Assembly: GCA_021441665.1 (NCBI GenBank)
Contig: JAGYYN010017539.1
Span: 1-27,989, forward strand
DNA from: Euplotes cf. woodruffi 2 WChen-2021
Taxonomy: Eukaryota; Ciliophora; Spirotrichea; Euplotida; Euplotidae
Length of the DNA stretch: 27,989 bases
Reading direction: 5' to 3'
Shown: in pieces, positions 1-9,502 of the stretch
How the letters are laid out: each line of letters begins with the position of its first letter
Numbering within the stretch: the stretch's first letter is position 1
Made by a program: the position numbers and the translations under genes
The notes under the pieces: model-generated
The model's input: the letters and a program-made list of their open reading frames with translations, nothing else
The model's database searches: none
What the model was told of the DNA's origin: nothing

Positions 1-250
1 TATATGTAAACACCAGTTTGTAAGGATCTTCAGTCGGAGCGGACTCAGTCGGGATCAAAGCAGGAATTTTAAAGCTTTGCACTAGTTCTTGGTTTTCTTT
101 TGTGAACAAATCGAAAAATAAACCTGAACTTGCAGCGAGAACTACTTTATGTGCTTTGATCGGCTCTGCATCAGGCGACGCTGCTTTTGTTAGCGAAATG
201 TCCGAAAAGAGCGGATTTCCTTTGAACTTCATCAGTCCTTCTTGATCCAT
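1..250 (-). CDS. BTB/POZ domain protein, N-terminal part (cut by window edge)
   Basis: The frame starts at the ATG at 250 and runs open for 83 codons off the left edge, so only the N-terminus is visible. Residues about 13-50 read as the start of a BTB/POZ fold: NPLFSDISL, then IKAHKVVLAASSGLFFDLF, matching the family pattern of a D[IV]-x-[LF] strand followed by the H[KR]xVLAA.S.FF helix. BTB domains mediate dimerisation and often recruit Cullin-3 ligases. What follows the domain here (MATH, Kelch, ankyrin or other) lies outside the window, so the specific role cannot be given. No in-frame TGA is present in this piece. The gene is transcribed away from a 310-bp spacer that separates it from the 3' end of the next minus-strand gene. 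Confidence 0.8.
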   Translation of the reverse strand, partial: MDQEGLMKFKGNPLFSDISLTKAASPDAEPIKAHKVVLAASSGLFFDLFTKENQELVQSFKIPALIPTESAPTEDPYKLVFTY

Positions 251-560
251 TTTATTTGAATTTAAAATTTTATTTCTACTATATTATTTTTAAACTGATG
301 AATATGTTGAGATTTTATATTTATTATTTTGTATACAAAATTGAATCAATATTTCAGCATATTTTGAGTTTGAAAAAGTGACAGAAGGTTTAAACCAGCA
401 AATAAAAGTGTATTTTAAGCCTTTCTGCTGTAAAATATTCTTCAACGTAATAGTAACAACCGCAGTTTTACAATTAATTAAAACTAGTTGACACATGGTT
501 TAAATTCCACTTTAGTAATAATACAACTTCAAATACTCATATCCGATATCTTTCTGCTAT
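251..560. other. Intergenic spacer
   Basis: AT-rich spacer of about 310 bp between the start of the BTB gene and the 3' end of the phosphatase-like gene. A 68-codon frame at 290-496 on the minus strand has no recognisable domain and a low-complexity composition, so I do not call it. A sequence AATTGAATCA at 339-348 matches the Euplotes chromosome-breakage consensus HATTGAAaHH. I see no RNA gene. Confidence 0.6.
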
Positions 561-1577
561 TTAAAAATCAGGCGGATCTAGTTGAATGAAGATCCACGAA
601 GGAATATTTTTGACTTCTGGGCGTTTGGACATAACAAGAGCAGCTGCTATTTCTCGATTGACTTTGCGGTTGAGCATCAGGTACTTAATACACACGGCTG
701 CACTCATGTTGCCCTGCAGTCAGTAGATAAGCACAGCTCCAGGGCCTTCGTTGATTAGTTCATCAACCAGAGCAATAATAGCTTCGAAGTCCAGCTGCGG
801 CTTGCTTTGCTCGTCAATCTGCAAATGCACGTATTTCGAAATCTTTCCAGATTCTTCCATTTTCTCTGCTTTTAGCGGTGTCAGCCCGATGATTTTCTTG
901 ATGTTCAGGTTTTCAAAATGCGTCTCGTTCAGCGAGTTTATAAAGTTGCCGAGGAACAGCTTGTCTGCAACGATCTCTGAAGGATACCGGGACTGCGCTC
1001 GCTTCACATCGTCGTCTGTTGAGTCGTCGTTGACGCATAAGAATGGGTACTTGGTTTCAAAGTCTTTAAAGCCGTCTTTTAGCTGCATGACTTTGTGAAA
1101 AGCCTGGGCTCCTTTTAACAATGGTTTGATCTCATCGATATTTTCGGAAGCTTCAGCTGTCACAATTAGCATTCGCCTATGATCAATTAGATCTTGATGA
1201 AGATGGATGTTACCTGTGGTCGTCTGTTTTATCAAGAAGGGCTTCTTGGCTCTTCTTTCAGTACTTTAGAAACTCAGTAACTGAATTATCGACATCGGTC
1301 AGCGGAAAGTGGTATGAGTTCACAATTCTATCGTTTATTTTAGTACAGCAGTAAAAAGTAGTTAAAAATTATGTGAATCAAGTATTTACCGACAAGCTTT
1401 GAATTCCTCTTCTGTCCGCACATCAAGAATCAGCAAGTGCCTCATGTCCTGCAGCAAGTTGAAGGCGGTATCTCTTTTGATTTGCATAATTTTCGCTGCT
1501 TGTTGGACCTTTCTCTTCTCTGCTGCGTACATTGACTTAAAGTCAATGCAGTTTTGTGTGGAGTATGCTTTTTCCAT
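561..1577 (-). CDS. Rhodanese-like plus inactive dual-specificity phosphatase protein (STYXL1-like)
   Basis: Three exons, 1577-1390, 1327-1214 and 1176-561, join in frame across 62- and 37-nt introns to give 305 residues. The N-terminal half holds a rhodanese-like element (LLILDVRTEEEFKACR, residues about 46-62), followed by a linker and a dual-specificity phosphatase fold (RYPSEIVADKLFLGNF to the C-terminus, residues about 170-305). The phosphatase loop reads VLIYCLQGNMSAAV. The catalytic-position Cys is present and is encoded by TGA (720-722), but the preceding His is Tyr and the Ser-Arg that should close the HCxxGxSR motif is Met-Ser. It is therefore predicted to be catalytically dead, like STYX/STYXL1 pseudophosphatases that bind phosphoproteins or active phosphatases. 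The rhodanese-DSP order is the same as in STYXL1 and MAP-kinase phosphatases. The substrate or partner is unknown. Confidence 0.75.
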
Positions 1578-1679
1578 TTTGATAAATATTATTAAAATTC
1601 TGAGTTAAATACTATATTCCTTAGTCAACCAAATTTTCAATTTTTGCGTGAGTTTTACAATAATAAATACATAAAAGAT

Positions 1680-2250
1680 ATGGAGCAGAATTTAGCGACT
1701 ATCAACGAGCTCTCGAAGGATATAATCAAGCTGAAGCAACAGGCAAATGCTAAGTAGGTACAACTCACATTTGGAGTATCATTACCACTGCTCATTGCGA
1801 ATCATCAAGTTCAATGACGCTTTTATAGGAAGAACAAAGTAAAATCTGATATCAAAGAAGTCGAGAAGCTCAAAAGCAATATTCACCATAACTTACTCAG
1901 CGGAGTACTCACTCTCGAACAGCAGATGAAGGAAGCTGAAATTAGGTAAAGGAATGGTTTATCTTACCTTTAGGCTGTCGAAGTTAAGAGTTCGAATGAA
2001 TAACTTTTGGCTTAAAAAGCAAGAAATCGCAAATGAAACTGAGTTTAGTAAACTTAAAATTCAAGCTGAACTTACTGCATACAGAAAAGAACGAGAGTAC
2101 ATAGAGTTGTTAATTTGTTTAGGAAACTATTCGGACTCGATGAGTAAACACAGATTTCAGGTGTTGAAAATGTATATAAATTTCAATTTAGAGCTTAAAA
2201 ATACCTATCATCGCTTGTTAAATATTATCGTTCAACTTAACTTTGACTAA
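1680..2250 (+). CDS. Small coiled-coil protein, function unknown
   Basis: ATG at 1680, three exons (1680-1753, 1829-1945, 1974-2250) joined across 75- and 28-nt GT..TAG introns, stop TAA at 2248, 155 residues. The protein is charged and helical almost throughout: ELSKDIIKLKQQANAKKNK, then heptad-like runs up to TEFSKLKIQAELTAYRKERE, then a Tyr/Leu-rich end. I recognise no domain. The body is compatible with a coiled coil; possible settings (cytoskeleton, axoneme) are guesses. It is divergently arranged with the rhodanese-phosphatase gene, with only 102 bp between the two starts, and converges with Cactin, with 66 bp between the stops. The second intron join (AG|G) keeps the frame of the long last exon, which supports the model. 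Confidence 0.6.
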
Positions 2251-2316
2251 GCTATAAAATCTCTCAAATAGTTGAAAAAAAGTAAATAGTATTGTTTTCA
2301 ACCATGGTCTGTTTGC

Positions 2317-4113
2317 TTATCTTCTGTACCGATGTCTTTTGAAATTGAAGTAACTACAGTGATTAATAGCGGTTGCTTACAGATGGAGTATCCCTCGATC
2401 GAATACGCATTTAAACCCGTTCTTTTCACTCATCTCCCATTCTTTATTCACGATCTCAAATGCAATGTCTTCGTAAGGAGGGCCTGCTTTGAAGATGATC
2501 CTGACTTTAGCTGGGTCTTCGCAGTTCTCCAAGTAATACTGAGGTGTCTCCTGCTTGTTAATCAAGTCAGGATAGAACATGTTGAACTTGTACCCTTGCA
2601 CGATTTTCGGGGGCGGGTTGTCCAAGTCATAGTGCTTTTTGTTGTAAGGGTTCCACTCGAATCCGGTTTTAACTCGATTGAAGAACTTCGGCTTACGAGG
2701 CTTGTACTTGTCGCTCCAGTCGTACTTGACACCTTTGAAGAAGATCACATCTCCATTGAACTCGACTTCAGTTTCTTCGTATTCTTGCTCTTCTTCGTTA
2801 AACATTTTGATCGATTCTTGATCCATGTGATCAAAAGTGATCGAGTCGTTCAGATCAAATCTCGTGTTGATCATGACCTCTGAGCTTGGAGCACTTTCTT
2901 TATGCTTTAGGCGTTCTTTTTCCAAGTTTTCGAGATCGAGTTTTAACTTCTGCACGATTTCGTTTTCATAGTCGTCAGCTTTGCCAACATCCTTCGGCAC
3001 TTTGAACTTTTGAGCTGGAACAGACAACTCGGCTGTACGAGTGAGATATCGCTGGCTTACCTTTCGCAATCGCTTCCTCGTTTTCTTTAGTGAACTGCTG
3101 GTACAGGTCTTCGAGGAGGGACTTGGCTTTAGCCACTTTTATCTTGGTGATGCAGGTGTACCAGTAGTCGATTTGGTCGATGAAGTCAGGGTCGTCAAGG
3201 TTGTTCTGAATTTCGTCTTCAAGCTCAGCTAGCTCTCTGAAGCCCTTGCCTTCAATCAACGCGTCCAGGTCTTTTTGGATCTCCGGCTCGAGACTAGAAA
3301 TGTGAATGAAAGTGCTTACTTTGAGCTTGGTGCGTACTTGTCAAACGGAATATCTTTTATGTAAATTGAGTTGTCTGCGTCTTGATATCCTGTGCTTTTA
3401 AACTCCTTTTTGTTTTCAGTGCGAACTACAGGAAATTAAAGTATGCTGATGTAAGTGAAGTTTTCAACTAAATTTAGCTGCTTACTAAACTCCTGAACAA
3501 TTTTGATCTCACATAGCTCTTTTATTGAGTTCCAGTAATTATCATGAATTTTAGAGTCATGTCTGAGTTTGCAAAAATGATCGATCTCAGATTTTAGCTG
3601 CTGAAGGTCTGCTAGCTTCATTCTTTCAAAGATTTTATAAGGATACCGAATCAAATCTGTCTTCATGTCACGAGGAATGTTAATTTGCTTTTCAATGATC
3701 AAGTAAAGCATTGCAATTTGATCGATTGTTTTAGAGCGGTTGTTTTCAATACGAATTTTTGATTTCAACACAGTTTGCTTGAACTCAAAGATCTCCTCTT
3801 GTTTCTTCCAATCTTTAAGCTGAGCTTCCTGCTCTCGCTCCATCTGGTGCAGCTCTTTAACATTGATCCTCTCCTCTTCAATATTTGAGTTTGTATTTAG
3901 TTGTGATTGAACGGCCTCTTGTCGATTAGTCGAGCTAGATTCAGCAAATGAAGTATCGAAATTGCCATAAGATCCTTCTTGGAATCTTTTGGACCGATTC
4001 GTTCCAAATTCCATTGGAAAGATGTCGTTATCAGTGTCTCCAGTTTTTGCAAATTTTCTCGGCCGGGACTTATCATCAATTTCTTCTCCTTGTCGCTTGA
4101 ATTTATTCTCCAT
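2317..4113 (-). CDS. CACTIN: Cactin, spliceosome-associated protein
   Basis: Five exons: 4113-3486, 3425-3320, 3293-3061, 3032-2381 and 2353-2317, with introns of 60, 26, 28 and 27 nt, all starting GTAAG. The product has 551 residues. The C-terminal third matches the conserved Cactin C-terminal domain nearly word for word: YKPRKPKFFNRVKTGFEWN, DNPPPKIVQGYKFN, FYPDLINKQETPQYYLE, AGPPYEDIAFEIVNKEWE, then after the last intron LYFNFKRHRYRR and stop. The central helical region (residues about 90-210) matches the Cactin mid-domain, including the SKIRI..(R)SK.ID.IA pattern. Cactin binds the spliceosome and is needed for efficient splicing; it was first found as a partner of Drosophila IkB/Cactus. 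The start is set at 4113 (MENKFKRQ). An in-frame ATG at 4176 would add 21 residues but places coding sequence over two E-Cbs-like motifs. Confidence 0.92.
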
Positions 4114-4253
4114 GCTGAGAATTTTCAATTGTTTTAAGTAATATGAATTAAATTTTGTATTTTCAATAAATGGCAAATTTTTGTTGTTTTTATTCAGTCA
4201 ACTCAATAAAAATTGAGTACGTGTGGCATTCTTAAATTAAATTAAAAATTTAT

Positions 4254-6169
4254 ATGAGTTCAGACAAAAATAGCAGACTTTTCAAAGAAGAGCAAGACGT
4301 GCTAATGCGAGACTCAACTAATGATACCAAGCAGTTTAATCCGAAATAACAGCATGAGCAATACAAAAAGTAACTTACTGATGCAGTTCCACGAACAAGG
4401 GCCGAAATAAGAACCTTATTAGTGCTTTCCTCAACTTTGATAAAGCAGACGACGAGCCGCGTAATTTTTGAGAAAGCTCAAACCCAGCTAAGCAGGATTT
4501 TATCTCAAATATAACCGACGACGTCGAAGGGTTCCTGAATAGCAATTCTTTATCGAAATGCAGTGGTTTTCCGCGACCTTTTCAGAAGCACACTAATACT
4601 CAATTTTTAAACAGACTTGGCTTTGAGTCTGAGACACCAATAAAATTTAAGAACTTAGGGAAAAATAACTTATTCGCAAGCAGCCAAAAATCAAAGGTCA
4701 GCTGCAAGAGAAATCTTTTTGGAAGCACAGAGGAAAATGAGGACCCGAACACCGACGCTGTAATGTACTGATCGCCTGTAAAGGCTGGAGCTCAGCCTGC
4801 AGATCAATTAATTGATAGTAACTATAATAAAGACGGTCAAGATGAAACATTCAAAATTCACACGAATTTAAATAAGCAATCCTCAGGCGGGGATACTGAC
4901 TTTGCATTTATCCAAAGCCTCAGATCGCATTTTGCAGAGCAAAGTTCTGGAGGAATAGAACAAAGGAGAAGATTTTTGTCCGGCATTACGCCAAATGTCG
5001 ACAAACCAATTTCATATCAAGCAAAAGTAAACTCAAAAGAAAACAAGCGCAGGCGGAACCAGCGAGACGAAAGTGATGAAGACTCTAGCGAAAGAAGGAA
5101 AAACCCCTTCCTCGAAATCACCCCTCAAATGAAGAGAGCTGTGAGAAAGTGATCTTTTGACAAGGATACTCACATGTTAGATTTCTCAAGTCCAACGAGA
5201 AATTTTCAATTCTGAGGCGAAGGGTCAATACATTCAAAGACGATATCGAAAATGCAAAAGCTGACCGAGGACTACTCAACCGATGAAAAAGACGAGGTCT
5301 TACACCTCTTCGAACACACCAACGACCGCGGGGATAAGTTCTATGAAGACTTCATAGAAATATGTGCGATTGGCAAAGGCCGTTTCGGATCTGTAGTCAA
5401 ATGCCAAAACAAACTTGACAACATCGAGTATGCAGTCAAGATCACCGAGAAGCAGCATCCAAAAAAGAGACAGTTCATGGAGGAAGCTCTGCAAGAAGTC
5501 TATGCCCTCGCTGCGATTAGTGCCAGCACTGAGAATTCTTATATTGTTCGCTACTATCGTGGCTGGATTGAAAATGCGCAACTTTATATCCAAATGGAGC
5601 TTTGAGACTGATCTTTATACCACCAGTTTTTCAATAATAGATTCACAGAGAAAGAAATACTATCTGTGCTCAGAGATATTGCACTTGGGCTCAAGGAACT
5701 GCATGAAAAAGATATGGTCCACTTAGACTTAAAACTTGAAAATATCTTAGTTGGATCCACTGGGAAATATAAACTTGGTGATCTCGGACTATCGCGACTT
5801 ATTAAGAAGCTTAAAAATAACCTTCCAGAAGGAGACATTCGGTATCTAGCTCTGGAAAAACTCAACGCAGACCAGGACCCGACTCCTATCGATCATAAAA
5901 AGTGCGATATTTTCTCTCTTGGAATTATTGCATTTGAACTCATGGAGGGCAAAAGAACTCAGCAAAGAGGAGCTCAGTGGCACGATCTCAGAGAAGATCG
6001 TATTAGTTTTACAGATCCCGATAAATTTTCCGCCAGAACAAAGAAAATGGTGGTGGAAATGCTAAACTCTGACCCCTCAAAGCGGCCGACAGTCCAGTAT
6101 TTACTCGATACTTATTTGCTGTCAAAAGAAGAAAAAGAACTAAGGCTGCTGAAAAAAAACTGTGAATAA
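4254..6169 (+). CDS. WEE1: Wee1-like protein kinase with two +1 frameshifts
   Basis: No introns, 637 residues if two +1 shifts occur at AAA-TAA (stops at 4347-4349 and 4408-4410). After the second shift one frame stays open to the TAA at 6167. The N-terminal 360 residues are disordered and Ser-rich with several SP/TP sites (YCSPV, SSPTRN, EITPQ). The kinase domain (about 365-620) has the glycine loop IGKGRFGSV, Lys in YAVKI, the hinge IQMELCDCSL with both Cys as TGA, a catalytic loop HLDLKLEN and GDLG in place of DFG. GDIRYLALE and QWHDLRE match Wee1 signatures (GDSRFLA.E, QWHEIR). Wee1 phosphorylates the inhibitory Tyr of CDK1 and blocks mitotic entry; nuclear location is usual. Myt1 is the alternative, but no membrane segment is seen. 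It is divergent from Cactin, with 140 bp between the starts. Confidence 0.88.
4344..4410 (+). other. Tandem +1 frameshift sites (AAA-TAA twice)
   Basis: Two AAA-TAA heptamer-like sites sit 61 nt apart (AAA 4344-4346/TAA 4347-4349; AAA 4405-4407/TAA 4408-4410). Skipping the T each time links the ATG at 4254 to the 1.7-kb kinase frame with the exact phase. The insert between them encodes a plausible polar peptide (SMSNTKSNLLMQFHEQGPK). Both share the preceding codon CCG, so each site reads CCG-AAA-TAA. Confidence 0.8.
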
Positions 6170-6366
6170 ATCTTAGTTTAAGATGAATCGAATTAGAAAG
6201 GCAAAATTCATTATTGCAAAATAATCAATAATTTTTTTTCAATCTTATTAATGAGGCTTAACTAAATAAATGATTATTTATTATTTTTATATTAAAATTG
6301 CATTTCAAAATCCAGTCAGTATTGATTAAATTTCGATGAATTTCAATTACTTATTAAATAGTATTT

Positions 6367-7074
6367 TTAGTATGATTTATATTTGCAGAACCTCACCCCG
6401 TCATTTGTCGTGTACTCAGAGGAAACTGTCATTCCTATTTTTTCGTAGAATTTGACTCCTTTAACATTATCAGCGGAGACTTCGAGCTCCATTTTGTGAT
6501 TGTGCTCGTTAAGCATGTAGTTCATCAACTGTTTTCCAATTCCCTTTCTCTGCGAGGCATTCCGAACAGCGATCCTCATTAAGTATCAAGAGCCGTCAGC
6601 TTGAGGAATGAAGCAGGCGTAGCCGCTTATCGAAGTGCTATTGTTCTTTTGGGCGACAATTATCTTGTTTGACTTCGACTTCCAGAACTGCTTTAAAATA
6701 AAGACTTGGCCGTCGAGATCTCCAAACGCGTCCCTATCGATGGCAACAAGCTTGGAGAAGTACTTGCCCTCGTTCTTTTTGTTCTTCTTTAGTTCGACGA
6801 TCGAGACAGAGGAAGTGAAGACCTTTTTCTCTTCCTCAATTTTCTGAACTGGGTTTACTAAATCCTCCTTTCCTTCTGAATTGATTGCTTCAATCGAATC
6901 GGACTCGTAGCCGCTGGCGTTCCTGGGGGAGCTTTGGTCTGAACCTTTGGTAGTTCACTCCGAGGCGAGGTCGATCATGCTGAGCAGCAGTTTGGAGTTC
7001 ATCGGGATCTCGACTGTGTCGATCTCATCGACTTTAGAAATCTCTTCTTCGCTGTGTTTAGTATTCACCTTCAT
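6367..7074 (-). CDS. GNAT-family N-acetyltransferase
   Basis: Single exon, ATG at 7074, stop TAA at 6367, 235 residues with two in-frame TGA codons read as Cys. The N-terminal 75 residues are acidic and low-complexity. The GNAT fold follows: KYFSKLVAIDRDAFG (helix 1), then SGYACFIP and CYLMRIAV (strands 3 and 4), the acetyl-CoA loop RNASQRKGIGKQLM (R/Q-x-x-G-x-G type), and the C-terminal motif ADNVKGVKFYEKIGM with the usual N..A..FY..GF spacing. The family transfers acetyl from acetyl-CoA to amines such as protein N-termini, lysines or small molecules. The closest subgroup by eye is RimI-like N-terminal acetyltransferases, but the acceptor cannot be inferred. It converges with the kinase gene, with 197 bp between the stops. 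Confidence 0.85.
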
Positions 7075-7503
7075 TTTAGTTTATTTAATTATACAGTTTT
7101 TTGAAGTAATTGATTCTTAAGCAGTTTTTCAGCTTTATGTTAGCTGAAGAGATTTTTTGGATCGAAAAATGACCGACTGTACTAATGAATTTGAGCCACT
7201 ATATAACCAACCACTCTAAAATCGCTCTTTTCAATATTTTCTTATGAAAAATTATTTTAACAAAATCACAATTTTTTTGTAAATAAATTTTTATAAAAGA
7301 CAAATACAAAAATGTTCGATTTGCAAATTTTTAGTGAGTTAAAAATTATTATTGATTGTTGAAAACTGCTTTTTACAATGACCGCGTGATGGAGGAATGA
7401 CTCTAAATTTATTTAACCGATGAATTATTTACAAATTAAGCGGCGTGATTACTGAAGTTACTCTGATTACTACTTTTAATATTATTTTATCTTGTTAACA
7501 TGA
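7075..7503. other. Intergenic spacer
   Basis: About 430 bp, very AT-rich, between the start of the GNAT gene and the stop of the next minus-strand gene. It holds poly-T runs and two GCGTGAT copies (about 7383 and 7443). No open frame, tRNA or clear hairpin is seen. It probably contains the GNAT promoter, but nothing specific is recognisable. Confidence 0.5.
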
Positions 7504-9356
7504 CTACTCGATTGTGCATATTTCATCGTCAGTATCGATCATGTTCTTCATGCTTTGATCTTTCATTTTCGACCGTGATGAGTCTATATTGTCTCCTTGC
7601 AGAAGTATCTGCATTCTTCGCTTCTCGATGAAGTTATTTAAAGTTGCTTGAAAGGACTTTTGCATCTGCGAAAGAGGTTTCCTAAAGCTTTAGTAAAATA
7701 AACCTACCTGCTGCCGGCTTTCTCACGGCTTTTGACTAGTCGAGAGGTCTGGAGTTACAACTCCAGACTCTCGGCTCGGCTGCAGCTGGTACCGACAACT
7801 GGCACCAGTTTTGCTGTTTTTATAAATCTCTTTATTTACACTTTTAATCGAGTTCTTGTCCTCGATTCTAAATGAAAGCTTCGGCTGCTGGTTTAAGTCG
7901 ATCGAGTGGTTCTTTTTAAGCTCGTCAAATCTTATATTCGGCTGTGAAGCATTCGACGATAATTTCGACCGCGTTGACAACTTATTTTTTATTTTTGACT
8001 TGACTGCAGATGTTGGAATTTTCTAATTTCAAGCGAAATTGGTCGAGATTCCACTTTTGATTTTCATTATTTTGCTTGAAATTCGTGACTTCAAATTTAC
8101 TTTTTCGAAGGCAAAAATCACATCTGGTTGAGGTCTTTGATATTCTTGTGGTCTAGTTTAATCTCGTTTTTATCAGTATTTGATACACCGAGGGTCTGAA
8201 TATTCCTCGACTGCACTAGATTAATTTGATTTGTCGAGAACTTCTTCCAAGTTGAGTTACTTCCTATTCTCGAATAAAATATTATTGACAGTAGTATAGC
8301 TGTTCATCGCGCCGTTGCGAGTTGAGTTGAGGAAGTTTGGCTTCAACCCGCTTGGTTTATTTACCATCTCTAGTTGTTTATTTCAAACTGTCAACTGTCT
8401 CGATATTATTTTTGTAAAATATTTTAGTCATAGCATCAGCATTAGTATTAGTGTTGTTTGACAGTTTTATATCTTTTACTGATAACTTTTGCTTTCCATT
8501 TTTATTAAGTGCAAGTAAGTTTGATTTGTTTTGCATAACAATATTCTTCAGCTTGATCTTCTTTTTGCTTTGGAACGGTTCGATATTTTCTTTCTTAATA
8601 TTGCCTCTTGAGACATTCGGGTCGAAAGCCTAGATAAAAATTAGTTTTAAATAGCAAAAAACTCAAATAAACCAGTACATGGAAGATCCTCACATTCTTG
8701 TTGACAATCGGCGGCAAAGAAGACGGTTTCTTAACTTCGTTGCTATTTCGATGTCCTGACAGCTGTTCGTCCTTCATCCAGTTAATATTCTTATTAACCT
8801 TCGGTATGATTTTTATAGCCGAATCGGTCGTTTTTCGTTAATTTCACTCGTCCGCTTCAAACTGTTCGAATGAGACTTCGGCAGTATTTTATTTGCCGAG
8901 TCGTCATCGCACAGCTGGCCCAGTCCAAGTGAGGTTTTATTTCGGAGGCTCTGAGTTTTCCTTGCCTCTCTCAGAATTATTGCTAAGTCTTTTGCTTTTA
9001 GGTCTTCTGACGAATGCGCCATCAAATCCGATCTAAAGCAGTTGAAGTTAAGCAGTGGTGGTAGCGACAATACCTTCACTTCGGGTACGGTTTTCTTAAT
9101 AATATTGCCGTCAAATTTAATATTGATGCGCTTCCTCTTAATCGCTATGTTCGTTATTATTGCATATAATTAATTGCAGGCAAAGGGGAATCGAAGGTTT
9201 ATACGTACAGTTATTTCTAGACCCTCTGTCCTTTGAGTTGGCCTTGCTCTTCACTCACTTTTGGATGTTCACGAAGTGGTTCGTGCAAAATTTAAAATTC
9301 ACATTTGAATTCTCCGCAATATTCGCATGAACGTGGATGTTGATGTTGTCGTTCAT
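7504..9356 (-). CDS. Unknown Asn/Lys/Ser-rich protein read through multiple frameshifts
   Basis: The best model starts at 9356 and has exons 9356-9209, 9144-8679, 8629-7708 and 7665-7504 (introns 64, 49 and 42 nt), 563 residues, stop TAG. It needs +1 shifts at AAA-TAA (8378-8380), AAG-TAA (8257-8259), AAG-TAA (8097-8099) and AAA-TAA (7982-7984), plus one +2 (or -1) shift at CTA-TAA (8813-8815). Frame arithmetic closes through every join. The protein is rich in N, K and S with many NIK, NKN and LSN runs and has no domain I recognise; it begins MNDNINIHVHANIAENSNVNF. Short introns could replace some shifts: two 26-nt introns with odd donors could replace the 8257 site. However, the composition on both sides of each stop is continuous, which favours frameshifting. 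Confidence 0.5.
8813..8818 (-). other. Candidate +2 (or -1) frameshift site CTA-TAA
   Basis: Upstream the frame ends CGG-CTA-TAA. Skipping two bases gives AAA-ATC-ATA-CCG and an open frame that continues for about 45 codons to the next intron. No GT..AG pair of normal length fixes the phase here; the nearest compatible pair is about 93 nt. A run of five A (8830-8834 on this strand) one base short in the assembly would explain it equally well. Confidence 0.4.
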
Positions 9357-9358
9357 TT

Positions 9359-9381
9359 TATTGAATAATTATTATTCAATA
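9359..9381. repeat. Near-palindrome of two opposed E-Cbs-like motifs
   Basis: TATTGAATAA at 9359-9368 and its reverse complement at 9372-9381 form a 23-bp near-palindrome directly before the start codon at 9356. Both arms match the Euplotes breakage consensus HATTGAAaHH, except T at the weak a position. It sits in the spacer between the unknown Asn/Lys-rich gene and the 3' end of INO80C. Confidence 0.4.
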
Positions 9382-9502
9382 ATTTATGGTAAAAATTTAG
9401 GTGATACGAGATTGCTGAGTTTGTATGTAATTGGCTAAACAGTGCAAGAGTAAACGATTTATGTTTAATTGTAGTAGAGAAAGATTAAAAAATAATAATT
9501 TA

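Noticed and set aside
290-496. Minus-strand 68-codon frame in the first spacer
   Set aside because: No homology and AT-driven composition; it overlaps an E-Cbs-like motif.
751-1098. Plus-strand open frame opposite the phosphatase-like gene
   Set aside because: Antisense shadow of a well-supported gene; Ser/Phe-rich composition typical of reversed coding sequence. The same reasoning applies to 2332-2883, 9720-10211 and 20650-21042.
7666-7707. A further +1 frameshift at AAA-TAA near 7640 in the Asn/Lys-rich gene
   Set aside because: Using the TTTCGCAG acceptor (42-nt intron) instead of an earlier TTTAG keeps the last exon in frame without a shift.
8221-8300. Two 26-nt introns (donors GTCAAT and GTTCTC) instead of the AAG-TAA shift at 8257
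   Set aside because: Possible on length and phase, but the donors are unlike the GTA donors seen elsewhere, and the frameshift reading is compositionally continuous. Kept as an alternative only.
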